From assembly GCA_028287065.1 (NCBI GenBank), contig JAQBQJ010000128.1:1-58279 (forward strand): a stretch of DNA of 58,279 nucleotides. Direction: 5' to 3'. Both the position numbers and the translations under genes were made by a program. This DNA comes from Labilithrix sp. (GTDB lineage Bacteria > Myxococcota_A > Polyangia > Polyangiales > Polyangiaceae). Shown piece after piece: positions 17,398 to 29,122 of this stretch (position 1 is its first letter; the number at the start of each line of letters is the position of its first letter). Below the pieces are notes generated by a model, which saw only the letters and a list, made by a program, of their open reading frames with translations, searched no databases and was not told the origin of the DNA.

Positions 17398-17907
17398 TCA
17401 GCGCCGGAGCGGGATTCGGATCGTGATGCTCGTGCCGTGCTCGTCGGTGCCCGTGCGGCTCTCGACCTCGATGCGTCCGCCATGCGCGTTGACGATGTCG
17501 CGCACGAGAGAGAGCGCGAGGCCCTCGACGTGAGGCGCGCCGCTGCGTCGCTCGAACAGATATGGGAGCTTCTCCTTCGGGATGCCGGGCCCGTCGTCCT
17601 GCACCGCGATCGCGACTTCCTTCGCGTCTTCGTCGTGCTCGATGTGGACGAGCACACTGCCGCCGGCGCGTGTCGCGTTGCCGCGTCGCACGTAGCGAAG
17701 GGCGTTGCCCACGAGCGTCGCGACGCCCCACGCGAGCTTCTCGTTGTCGACGGAGAGTGGTGGAACGGATCCGAGCGTCTCCACGCGCAGCTCGATCTGC
17801 TGCTCCTTGGCTTGTTCGATCAGCGGCGCGAGGCTCGAGCGGAGGAGCGCCGCGACGTCGGTCGCTTCGAATCGCACCAGGATCGCTTTGTGGCCCTCGT
17901 CGGTCAT
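17398..17907 (-). CDS. Stand-alone HATPase (histidine-kinase-type ATP-binding) protein
   Basis: 169 residues. It has N-box NEKLAWGVATLVGNALRY (~55-72), G1 box DDGPGIP (104-110), F-like YLFER and G2 GLALSLVRDIV (~129-139), the Bergerat fold of sensor kinases. There is no HisKA helix pair, no phospho-accepting His and no sensor domain, and the N-terminal ~45 residues are a plain alpha/beta segment. It could be half of a split kinase, a GHKL-type anti-sigma-like kinase or a phosphatase. A good GGAGG ribosome site lies seven bases before the ATG. It is followed after 60 bases by the desulfoferrodoxin. Confidence 0.8.
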   Translation of the reverse strand: MTDEGHKAILVRFEATDVAALLRSSLAPLIEQAKEQQIELRVETLGSVPPLSVDNEKLAWGVATLVGNALRYVRRGNATRAGGSVLVHIEHDEDAKEVAIAVQDDGPGIPKEKLPYLFERRSGAPHVEGLALSLVRDIVNAHGGRIEVESRTGTDEHGTSITIRIPLRR

Positions 17908-17996
17908 CGTTGCCTCCGTCCGTCGACGTAGCACGATTGGCGCGGGGACGATGCGCGGCGGTCGATCGCTGCGCAGGTGCGCGCGCGCGCATGAGA

Positions 17997-19268
17997 TCAG
18001 AACCAAGCGGTCGCGCCGAGCAGCAGCGTCTGTTGGCTGCGCGCATTCGTCACATACGGTGACGTCGCGCTTCCGTCGCCGACCAGCGTATCGCCGGTGA
18101 AGTAGAGGAGGCCGTCGGCCTGGTCGTGGCGGAACTCGAGCCGGAAGGAGATGTTGTCGTGCGGGCGCACGTCCGCCGTCGCGGTGAACGAGCTCACCCA
18201 CGGGGCGCCGTTCCAGAAGAGCGGCGTGCTCGATCGTCCGGTGCCGTCCGTCGCGAGGTGCTCGTAGAAACGATCGCCGCGCGCCACGAAGAAGAGCCAG
18301 TCGAGCGCCTTCGCGCGCGCCGCAGCGGCACCGGCGAACCAGCGCGCGGTGCCGATACGGTTCGGCTCGAAGCCGTAATCGGCCTGCGCGGCGAGCTGGA
18401 GCCACGCGGTCACGTCGAGCTCACCGACGGCGTCGAAGTGATGCCGCCAGTATTGCCCCTCGGGCGCGGTCGACGAGCGCTCGATCCCTCCCATGTAGAG
18501 GAGCTGCGCCGTCACCTTGTTCGGCACGCGATACGTGACGTGGGCCTCGACGGTCTTCGCGTCGTTGTTGTCGACGACCGAGTTCCACCCGTTGAGGACG
18601 GCGACAGAGGCCGACACGCGCTCGCTGACCGGGTACGTCGCGCGGATGCCCGTGTGATAGTACGGCAGCCCGAAGAACAGGTTCGAGCGTGACCACGTCC
18701 AGTGGTCGTGGACCGCGAACGACTCCATGCCGATCGGCGACGCCTCGACACCGGCCTTCAGCTGGAGGCCGCGTCCGATCGGCGCCTTGTACGTGATGTA
18801 CGCCTCCTGGATGTACTTCCAGAGCTCGGGCCCGGTGGCGTTTGCGCCCGACGCGCCGGGGAGCGCCGGCTCGGCGCCGTAGTACGTCGAAGGCTGATTG
18901 CCGATCTGCAGCATCAGCTTGCCGCCCACGGGACCGGTCTCGAACGATGCGCCGAGCGCCGCGTTCGCGAGCGTGAACGTGTTGTGACGATTGTCGAAGC
19001 CGCGGTAGTTCGTGATGCCGTTGACCGGGCGGTTGAAGTTCCACGCGTAGTACGCCTCGATGTATCCGGCCGGCGTCACCTTCAGGAGCGGCGTCTCCGG
19101 CTCCGCGGGAGGGAAGGGAAGTAGCTGCGTCTCGTCCGGCGGGAGCGGGAGCGGTGCGGGCGGCTCGGCGGGTGCTGGCTCCGGCTCGTCGGCGGCAGCG
19201 CTCCCGGCCCACGACACGACGGCGACGATTGCGAAGAGCGAAGCGAGCGAGACGGGAGCGCGGTTCAT
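17997..19268 (-). CDS. Outer-membrane beta-barrel (porin-like, BBP2 type)
   Basis: 423 residues. A signal peptide cleaved after AGSAAA is followed by a Pro/Glu-rich linker and a repeated amphipathic beta-strand pattern to a C-terminal Phe (GATAWF), the signature of a protein inserted by the BAM complex. The strand set (GYIEAYYAWNFNRP, AYITYKAPIGRGLQLKAGV, FRLEFRHDQADG) matches the BBP2 class of putative porins. Substrate is unknown. It is the first gene of its group; a GGGCC-GAAA-GGCCC palindrome lies just upstream of the ATG. Confidence 0.85.
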   Translation of the reverse strand: MNRAPVSLASLFAIVAVVSWAGSAAADEPEPAPAEPPAPLPLPPDETQLLPFPPAEPETPLLKVTPAGYIEAYYAWNFNRPVNGITNYRGFDNRHNTFTLANAALGASFETGPVGGKLMLQIGNQPSTYYGAEPALPGASGANATGPELWKYIQEAYITYKAPIGRGLQLKAGVEASPIGMESFAVHDHWTWSRSNLFFGLPYYHTGIRATYPVSERVSASVAVLNGWNSVVDNNDAKTVEAHVTYRVPNKVTAQLLYMGGIERSSTAPEGQYWRHHFDAVGELDVTAWLQLAAQADYGFEPNRIGTARWFAGAAAARAKALDWLFFVARGDRFYEHLATDGTGRSSTPLFWNGAPWVSSFTATADVRPHDNISFRLEFRHDQADGLLYFTGDTLVGDGSATSPYVTNARSQQTLLLGATAWF

Positions 19269-19269
19269 C

Positions 19270-19283
19270 GGGCCTTTCGGCCC
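19270..19283 (-). promoter_or_regulatory. Palindrome between -10 box and porin start
   Basis: On the minus strand GGGCC-GAAA-GGCCC, a perfect five-base-pair stem with a GNRA-type loop, ends one base before the ATG at 19268; a TACACT box adjoins it at 19284-19289. It could be a 5'-UTR hairpin that hides the start or a repressor site; the short leader predicted by the box favours the second. Confidence 0.5.
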
Positions 19284-19300
19284 AGTGTAGAATGCAATCT

Positions 19301-19537
19301 TCAGCCGCGTCGATCGTCACGTCGTCGATATGCCGCGTGCCCCGTCCACACGCCGACGAGCACGATCAGCACGCCCGCGGCTCCCTCGCCGATGCGATGC
19401 GCGGTCAGCCCCATCGTGGCGCCGAGCGCGCCGACCGCCATGAGCAAGCCGCTGAGGAGCGCGTCTTCGTCCGCGCGGCGACTCCGACCGGCGGGGTCGT
19501 CGTTCTTGGGATTCGCGTTCGCGCGGTACGGATCCAT
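19301..19537 (-). CDS. Small two-TM membrane protein
   Basis: 78 residues from the ATG at 19537 (MDPYRANANP), which has a TACTTT box nine bases upstream; an ATG nine codons earlier is also possible. A charged N-terminal arm is followed by two membrane segments (LLSGLLMAVGALGATMGL, ~38-56; VLIVLVGVWTGHAAY, ~63-77) and a basic tail. No family is recognised. The box resembles that of the sigma factor gene (46276): GTTTACTTTT in both. The gene is the second minus-strand gene downstream of the large kinase, separated from it by the Pro/Asp-rich ORF. Confidence 0.55.
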   Translation of the reverse strand: MDPYRANANPKNDDPAGRSRRADEDALLSGLLMAVGALGATMGLTAHRIGEGAAGVLIVLVGVWTGHAAYRRRDDRRG

Positions 19538-19592
19538 GCCCTCGAAAAAGTAAACGCGGGGCATGGACCCCGATCCAGTTACGTCTCGTTAA

Positions 19593-19865
19593 TCAGACGA
19601 AGTTCGGATCCTCGATCGCCACGCCGGGCTCCATCGGCGTCGAGCCGGGCGCGGGCGGGTCCTTCACGTCGGGGACGGGATCGCCGGGCACGTGCGGCTC
19701 GGCAGGCGGATCGTTCGCCGCGGGCGTCTTCGACGGCGGATCCTTCAGCGGCCCCTTTCGGATGCCGGGATCGCTCGCGGGCGGCTTCCGGCCAGGGTCG
19801 TCGACGCCTGGCTCGAGGGGAAGATCGTCTTTCCGCGGGTCGTCCTTCAGAGGCTCGTCGATCAT
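19593..19865 (-). CDS. Pro/Asp-rich low-complexity protein
   Basis: 90 residues, about one third Pro and one fifth Asp/Glu, made of DP and PP steps (KDPPSKTPAANDPPAEP); predicted disordered with no membrane segment. The reading frame has steady third-position G/C and a plausible ATG, but composition alone could mimic this, so the call is tentative. It lies 33 bases after the kinase gene on the same strand and may be co-transcribed. No function is suggested. Confidence 0.5.
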   Translation of the reverse strand: MIDEPLKDDPRKDDLPLEPGVDDPGRKPPASDPGIRKGPLKDPPSKTPAANDPPAEPHVPGDPVPDVKDPPAPGSTPMEPGVAIEDPNFV

Positions 19866-19898
19866 GCCCGAGCGGGTAGCGAACGCCGTGCCAGCACG

Positions 19899-23903
<4,005 letters not shown>

Positions 23904-23961
23904 GCCTCGGGGATGATAGCGGGTTCAGGGGTGGGGCGGGGGGAAGCCGCAGCCTGAAGAC

Positions 23962-24066
23962 GAGAGAAACAGGTGATGGAAATGGAAACGAAAATGGAAA
24001 TCGCGAGACGAGACGCGCCCCTCCGGCAATTCCATTTCCGTTTCCATTTCCATCACCTGTTCTCTC
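23962..24066. repeat. Long imperfect inverted repeat
   Basis: Arms 23962-24001 and 24029-24066 pair over about 38 bases with one bulge and two or three mismatches; the core ACAGGTGATGGAAATGG is perfect. The stem is purine-rich on one strand (GGAAA steps), unlike the GC-rich surroundings, with a 27-base GC-rich loop. It fills the gap between the ABC importer's 3' end and the kinase's promoter, so it may terminate the importer operon or be a small non-autonomous element. Confidence 0.85.
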
Positions 24067-24096
24067 GCGACGAGTCCGCGCTCCCTCACGGGTGAT

Positions 24097-24768
24097 TCAG
24101 CGAAGCACCTCGGCGGGCGCGCCCTCCGCCGCGACGCGGCCGCTCTTCAAGACGACGGCGTGGTCGGCGATGCCGCGCACCACGGACGGCTCGTGCGTGA
24201 CGATCACCATCGTCGTCCCTTCCTTCGCGAGCGACTCGAGCACCTTCACCACCTCGGCCTTGCGCTCCGGATCGAGCGCCGCCGTCGGCTCGTCGAGGAG
24301 GAGCGCCTTCGGCTCCATCGCCAGCGCGCGCGCGATGGCGACGCGTTGCTGCTCGCCACCCGAGAGCTCGCGCGGGAACGCCTCGCGCCGGTGCGAGAGC
24401 CCCACCTTCTCGAGCAGCGCCACGGCACGCTCGCGCGCCGCGCTCTTCGAGAGATGACGCACGTGGAGCGGCGCCTCCATGACGTTCGCGAGCGCGGACA
24501 TGTGCGAGAACAGCCCGTACTGCTGGAAGACCATCCCCACGTCGAGGCGGATGCGTTGCAGCGTCGCCGGACCGACCTCGAGCTCGCCCACGACGATGCG
24601 CCCTTCGTCGAACCGCTCGAGCCCGTTGATGCAGCGGAGCAACGTCGACTTGCCGCAGCCGGACGCACCGACGATCGCCGAGACCTTCCCGCGCTGGAAT
24701 TTCACGCTCACGCGATCGAGCACGGTCCGGCCTTCGAAGCGCTTCGTGAGGTTCTCGATGGCGATCAC
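24097..24768 (-). CDS. Polar amino-acid ABC transporter ATPase
   Basis: 223 residues. Walker A GASGCGKST, Q-loop FQQYGLFSH, signature LSGGEQQ, Walker B LLLDEPTAALD and switch His VTHE are all present, closest to GlnQ/HisP-type ATPases. Its GTG overlaps the stop of the binding-protein/permease gene as GTGA, so the two are co-translated subunits of one importer. Length is normal (family ~240) though short at the C terminus. Energises uptake of a polar amino acid; which one cannot be told. Confidence 0.92.
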   Translation of the reverse strand: MIAIENLTKRFEGRTVLDRVSVKFQRGKVSAIVGASGCGKSTLLRCINGLERFDEGRIVVGELEVGPATLQRIRLDVGMVFQQYGLFSHMSALANVMEAPLHVRHLSKSAARERAVALLEKVGLSHRREAFPRELSGGEQQRVAIARALAMEPKALLLDEPTAALDPERKAEVVKVLESLAKEGTTMVIVTHEPSVVRGIADHAVVLKSGRVAAEGAPAEVLR

Positions 24769-26405
24769 GTGCCGACTCCCACGGTGGGAGGCATCGGCGG
24801 CTCCGGCGCGGCGTCCTCTTCGTTGCGCTCGCCTTCGAGCTTCCTCTCGAGGCGTCGCGCGAGGATCCCGAGGGGGTAGCTCATCGCGAAGTAGAGCGCC
24901 GCGCACGTGAGGCCCGGTCCGAGCCACGTGCGCACGTCGATTGCGGTGATCGTCATCTGCTTCGTGAGCTCGACGACCGTGATGACGCTCACGAGCGAGC
25001 TGTCCTTGAGCAGCGCGATGAAGTCGTTCGTCACGTTCGGGATGGCATGGCGCACGGCCTGCGGGAGCACGACACGACGAAGGGCGAGGCGCGTCGTCAT
25101 GCCGAGCGCCAGCGCGGCCTCCATCTGCGCCTTCGGGACCGCCTGCATGCCGGCGCGGTACACCTCGGCCTCGTAGGCCGCGTAGTTCATGCCGAGGCCG
25201 ACGACGGCGGCGGTGAGCGCGCCGAGCTTCAGCACCGGCGCGAGCCCGTAATAGAGGAGATAGAGCTGCAGCAGCACGGGCGTGCCGCGGTAGACCTCCA
25301 CGTACGCGCTCGCCGCGAAGCGCGCGGCGGGCCCGCCGTACATGCGCACGAGCGCGAGGAAGAGCCCGAGCGGCACGGCGATCGCCATCGCGAGCACCGA
25401 CACGAGCAGCGTGATCGCGGCGCCCTTCAGGAACAGCACGACGTGCGCGGGGCCGAACGCCGGTGGAGGCGGCGGCTGACCGAGCATCTCCGCCTGATCG
25501 GCGGCGCTCCACGAGGCGAGCCGCTCCTGGCGCGCGTTCCAGATGTGGCTGCCTTCGAGGATCTTCCGCAGCTCGCCGCGCGCGGCGATCCGCCCGAGCG
25601 CCTCGTCGATCGCCGCCTTCACCTCGGGCTCGGACGGACGCACCGCGATCGCGTAATAGCCGTCGCGCAGATCTCCGACCACCTCGAGCCCGGCCTTCGT
25701 CACGCCGTAGCGGGTCGCGATGATGTCGTCGAGGAGGACGGCGTCGGTCCGGCCGCGCAGCAGATCGGTGTACGGCTCCTCGACGCCTTCGTAGATCACC
25801 GTGTCCGCGGTGCCGCGCAGCATCTCGAAGGCGAGGCTGTTCGAGAGCGTGCCGACGCGCTTGCCCTTCAGAGATGCGACGTCCGGACTCCGCATCTTCG
25901 GCGCGTCCTCGGAGCGCACCATGAGCCGCTCCGCGAAGACGTAGTACGGCCGCGTGAAGAGGACGCGGCCCGTGCGAGCGTCGGTCACCTCGAGGCCGTT
26001 CATGACGATGTCGAACGTGCCGCGCTCGAGAGAAGGAACGAGGTTCGACCAGTCGTTCTGCACGAACTCCGAGCGGACGCCGAGCTCGCGCGCGATCGCC
26101 GCCGCGAGCTCCACCTCGAAGCCGACGAGGTGTCCGGGCTTCGCCGGGTCGTCGTAGACGTACGGCTCGCCGCCTTGCGTGTCGCCGCCCCATCTCAGGA
26201 CGCCCGCCGCGCGGATCCGTTCGAGACCCTTGCCCGCGGGCGTCTCCGGCCGGCTGCAGCCGACGGGCGCGAGGAGCAACGAGAGGAGGCACGCGAGGGC
26301 GGCCGCCGCCGACACCAGCCACGGCAATACGCCGCGCCGGCGGCGTGGCGAGATGCCACGATCGTGCGTCGGTGCTGGAGGTCGCGAGGAAGGCAGGCGC
26401 GGCAC
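24765..26405 (-). CDS. Amino-acid ABC transporter, binding protein fused to permease
   Basis: 546 residues. After an N-terminal membrane anchor (SAAAALACLLSLLLAPVGC, ~32-50) residues ~55-275 are an SBP_bac_3 fold: FEVELAAAIARELG, WSNLVPSLERGTFDIVMNGL. Residues ~305-520 are a HisM/GlnP permease with five membrane helices and the EAAxxLGM coupling loop (EAALALGMTTRL). In GlnPQ-type fusions the binding domain sits outside, tethered to the pore. Cys50 could instead be a lipid site (APVGC). A TAACAT box seven bases before the GTG supports the start. Confidence 0.92.
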   Translation of the reverse strand: MPRLPSSRPPAPTHDRGISPRRRRGVLPWLVSAAAALACLLSLLLAPVGCSRPETPAGKGLERIRAAGVLRWGGDTQGGEPYVYDDPAKPGHLVGFEVELAAAIARELGVRSEFVQNDWSNLVPSLERGTFDIVMNGLEVTDARTGRVLFTRPYYVFAERLMVRSEDAPKMRSPDVASLKGKRVGTLSNSLAFEMLRGTADTVIYEGVEEPYTDLLRGRTDAVLLDDIIATRYGVTKAGLEVVGDLRDGYYAIAVRPSEPEVKAAIDEALGRIAARGELRKILEGSHIWNARQERLASWSAADQAEMLGQPPPPPAFGPAHVVLFLKGAAITLLVSVLAMAIAVPLGLFLALVRMYGGPAARFAASAYVEVYRGTPVLLQLYLLYYGLAPVLKLGALTAAVVGLGMNYAAYEAEVYRAGMQAVPKAQMEAALALGMTTRLALRRVVLPQAVRHAIPNVTNDFIALLKDSSLVSVITVVELTKQMTITAIDVRTWLGPGLTCAALYFAMSYPLGILARRLERKLEGERNEEDAAPEPPMPPTVGVGT

Positions 26406-26514
26406 GCCGGCGATGTTACCCGCGATCGCCCGGAAAAATGGTGCTTCGGAGGCCTGCCGCCATCACCCGGACGGGCGTGCGATCCTGGACATCGAACTTG
26501 CATGTGGTAGGCGA

Positions 26515-26534
26515 CACCCCACCAGTGCGGGGTG
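26515..26534 (+). promoter_or_regulatory. Leader hairpin before the Zn-ribbon gene
   Basis: CACCCC and GGGGTG form a six-base-pair stem with an eight-base loop, followed by GGAAGGA (ribosome site) before the GTG at 26560. It may influence translation or be a weak attenuator; the evidence is structural only. Confidence 0.35.
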
Positions 26535-26559
26535 AACAGACTGGAAGGATCGATTTTTC

Positions 26560-27198
26560 GTGAAGTACGTCATGGCCTTCGGAACCAGCGACCGTCGCAC
26601 GCGACGGGTCCTCGAGGACGGCTCGACGCGTCAGAGCCTGGCCGAGGATTGCCGTGACGCCGCGCTCTCCTTCATGTCCGGCGTCGCCGTCGGCTGGGAC
26701 AAGCTCGACCTTGCGCTCTGGCTGACCGGTCCGTACGCGCGCGCCACGCGTCACGCCGTGCACGGCGAGCGCGTCGCGGCGGTGTCCGAAGCGGAGAACA
26801 TCCCGGACGAGACGATCGAGGCGCTCGTCACGCGCGTGCGCGGCCAGCTCCTCGCGTCCATCGAGAAGGCGGCCCTCGAGTTCGGCGCCCTCGATTTCGC
26901 CGCCGAGGTGGTCGAGCGCGGCTTCGTCCGCAAGGTCGTCGACGCCGACGGTCGCGACGCGTGGATTCCGGTCGACGGCGCTCGCATGCGTCTCCGTGAC
27001 CGGCTCCGGTCGCTGTTCACCGCCGACTACCTGAACGCGCCTTACACGTACGCGGAGCTGTTCGTCTGCCATCGCTGCGAGGCCGTCGTGTTCGACGATC
27101 GCGCGAAGCAGCTCGGGATCTGCGGCTCTCACCGCATTTCGGGCGTCGTCCCGCGCGACGATCGCGCGCACGACGACGAGACGGACGACGAAGCTTAA
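26560..27198 (+). CDS. Unknown protein with C-terminal Zn-ribbon
   Basis: 212 residues; GTG start preceded at ~10 bases by GGAAGGA. The ATG four codons on is a possible alternative. The N-terminal half is helical (LAEDCRDAALSFMSG, ETIEALVTRVRGQLLASIE). Residues ~168-195 hold two Cys pairs-like sites (CHRC, GICGSH) that could form a zinc knuckle. The tail is acidic (DDETDDEA). There is no signal peptide or membrane segment. No family is recognised. It is transcribed away from the ABC importer. Confidence 0.65.
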   Translation: MKYVMAFGTSDRRTRRVLEDGSTRQSLAEDCRDAALSFMSGVAVGWDKLDLALWLTGPYARATRHAVHGERVAAVSEAENIPDETIEALVTRVRGQLLASIEKAALEFGALDFAAEVVERGFVRKVVDADGRDAWIPVDGARMRLRDRLRSLFTADYLNAPYTYAELFVCHRCEAVVFDDRAKQLGICGSHRISGVVPRDDRAHDDETDDEA

Positions 27199-27247
27199 GC
27201 GCGATTAATCGGCCGGTAAGGCCGGGCTCCCGCTCGAGCCGTATCTG

Positions 27248-27278
27248 TTGCTGGATGCAACGCGGTTGCACGACGCAA
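27248..27278 (+). promoter_or_regulatory. Tandem TTGC-N5-GCAA palindromes
   Basis: TTGC-N5-GCAA occurs at 27248-27260 and 27266-27278, exactly 18 bases apart, and the middle also forms GCAAC-GCG-GTTGC. They lie 22-52 bases upstream of the GTG proposed for the outer-membrane protein. The symmetry and helical spacing are typical of a dimeric regulator bound twice. Confidence 0.55.
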
Positions 27279-27299
27279 CGTTCGAACATTTCGGCGAGC

Positions 27300-28022
27300 G
27301 TGCGGCGCCGCGCGGTCTTACCGTCATCTGTCGGCGGAAGCACGTTGCCGAGCTCGCGTATCCCCATCCCGGCGTCGCTTGCGGCGCTCGCGACAGCCGC
27401 TGCGCTGCTCGCGATCGCGACGCCTGCGCGCGCGGATCTCGACCTCCAGGTCGGCGCATCGGCGAACGTCGCGTGGACGCGATCGCTACCGACGCTGAAG
27501 AGTGCGAGCGTCACGAACGCAGCGCGCGAGCTCGGTGAGAGCAAGGTGCCCATCGGAGGCTCGATGGTGGCTGCCGGCGCCGTCTTCGACGTCGGCGTGA
27601 CGTTCGACGATCGCATCTTCGTACCGGCGCTCGGCTTCGCGGGATACGGCGCCGTCGGGAGCTACGACACGATCGTCACGAGCGCCGACGGCTCGATCGC
27701 GCACGTGCGCCCGTGGACGACGTACCGGCTCGACTTCCTGTTGCCCGGCATCGGCTATCGCATGAAGCATCGGCGGTACATGTTCGTCGCGAGCGTCCGC
27801 ACCGGCGTCTCCGGCATGTACATGAGCGGCTCGATCGCCGGCGCCGAAGCGGACACCCTCGTCTCGCTCTCCGGTGTGTCGGCGCTCTTGCAGGTCGAGC
27901 TCGAGGCATGCCGAAGGCTCGATCCCATGACGCGCGTGTGCGCGCAGGTCGCGCCGCGCGTCTACGACTTCGGTTTCATGAACGGCGCGACCTTCGGGCT
28001 ACGCGTCGAGTGGGGACGATGA
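27300..28022 (+). CDS. Exported outer-membrane-type protein of unknown function
   Basis: About 240 residues from the GTG at 27300, which has an AACATT box nine bases upstream; the ATG at 27255 would give an over-long leader of 60 residues, and a TTG at 27345 is also possible. The signal peptide ends TPARA-DL. The mature part alternates polar and hydrophobic residues as in a small outer-membrane barrel (LQVGASANVAWTRSL, YMFVASVRTGVSGMYMSG) and ends GLRVEWGR rather than in a Phe. First gene of a four-gene unit; the next ATG overlaps its stop. Confidence 0.65.
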   Translation: MRRRAVLPSSVGGSTLPSSRIPIPASLAALATAAALLAIATPARADLDLQVGASANVAWTRSLPTLKSASVTNAARELGESKVPIGGSMVAAGAVFDVGVTFDDRIFVPALGFAGYGAVGSYDTIVTSADGSIAHVRPWTTYRLDFLLPGIGYRMKHRRYMFVASVRTGVSGMYMSGSIAGAEADTLVSLSGVSALLQVELEACRRLDPMTRVCAQVAPRVYDFGFMNGATFGLRVEWGR

Positions 28023-29122
28023 TGGCGAAGACCGCACCGAAAAAGCTCCTCTGCGTACCGCTGCTCGTCGCTCTCGCGACGGCGTCCACGCTCGGCTGTT
28101 CGACGTCGTCGGGCGAGACCGTCGATGCCGTCGCGCTCCGCGCGGAGACGCCGCTGCCGCTGCGCGCGGGAACCGTGATCGTCGACGGATGCGTGATCGA
28201 CACCTGGCAGCGCGCGACGCTCGCGGGCCCGGGCGCGCGCCGCGTGTTGCAAGACGTCGTCCTCCTCTGTCTCGTGCCGCGGCTCGACGGCACGGTCGGT
28301 CCGCGCGATCCGAGCGCGCAGCAGCACCTCGCGACGGTGGTCGCCGATCTGAAGAGCGAAGGCTATCGCGTGAGCTTCGGCGTCTCGTTCACCGACGAGA
28401 CGGGGCAGCGTTACGACGGCGCGCAGACCCGCTCGTTCCTCGCCGATGCCGCGTGGCGACGGACCTTCCGTGACACGCTCGTGCCCGCGCTCGCGCCCGC
28501 CGACGGCGTCGAGCTCGATCTGCAGGGCCTCCCCGACGACGCGCGGCAGTCGGTGACGGCGCTCGTCACGGAGGTCGCGCGCACGATCAAGCCCGGCAAG
28601 CGCCTCGGCGTGTTCGTGCCGCCCTCGGTCTCCACGCCGAGCGATCTTCCGGGCGGCGAGGCGTTCTCTCGCGCCGAGCTCGGCGCGCAGGTCGATCGGA
28701 TGCGCGTGATGACGCTCGACTTCTCCGACAAGGGACCCGGTCCCACGATCGATCCGGGATGGGCGGTCGATGCCGCGCGCGTCGCGCTTCGCGATGCGCC
28801 CGCCGTCGACATCGCGTATCCGCTGTACGGAACGGACTTCGGGCCGCGCGGACGACGTCCGACCACGTACCTCGAAGCGATCGCCACGGCGACCGTGACG
28901 AACGCGCGCATCGAGCACGGACCGACGACCGCTCCGTTCCTCCGCTACGTCGCGTACGGCAACGAGCCGCACGAGATGTGGTTCGACGACACCGACTCGA
29001 CGTCGCGCGCGCTCGCGGCGTGGAATTTCGACGTCCTCCCCGCGGACGTCGGCATCGTGTTCTACGGCCTCGGAGCCGAGGAGCCCACGCTCTTCGAACG
29101 GCTCGGCGCGAGGATGCCTTGA
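28019..29122 (+). CDS. Lipoprotein with GH18-like (YaaH-type) TIM-barrel domain
   Basis: 367 residues; start overlaps the previous stop (ATGATGG). The lipobox ends at Cys27 (STLGC). The mature protein has an alternating barrel pattern with VSFGVSF, then DGVELDLQGLP (~162-172), which corresponds to the glycoside hydrolase 18 strand DGxDxDxE, and later VDRMRVMTLDFS and IVFYGLG. The catalytic Glu position holds Gln (LDLQ), so it may bind rather than cleave chitin-like or peptidoglycan sugars. It is anchored in the periplasm. Confidence 0.7.
   Translation: MMAKTAPKKLLCVPLLVALATASTLGCSTSSGETVDAVALRAETPLPLRAGTVIVDGCVIDTWQRATLAGPGARRVLQDVVLLCLVPRLDGTVGPRDPSAQQHLATVVADLKSEGYRVSFGVSFTDETGQRYDGAQTRSFLADAAWRRTFRDTLVPALAPADGVELDLQGLPDDARQSVTALVTEVARTIKPGKRLGVFVPPSVSTPSDLPGGEAFSRAELGAQVDRMRVMTLDFSDKGPGPTIDPGWAVDAARVALRDAPAVDIAYPLYGTDFGPRGRRPTTYLEAIATATVTNARIEHGPTTAPFLRYVAYGNEPHEMWFDDTDSTSRALAAWNFDVLPADVGIVFYGLGAEEPTLFERLGARMP

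Noticed and set aside
23962-24066. tRNA or 6S-like RNA in the inverted repeat
   Set aside because: The structure is one long hairpin with a low-complexity stem; no cloverleaf or CCA end.
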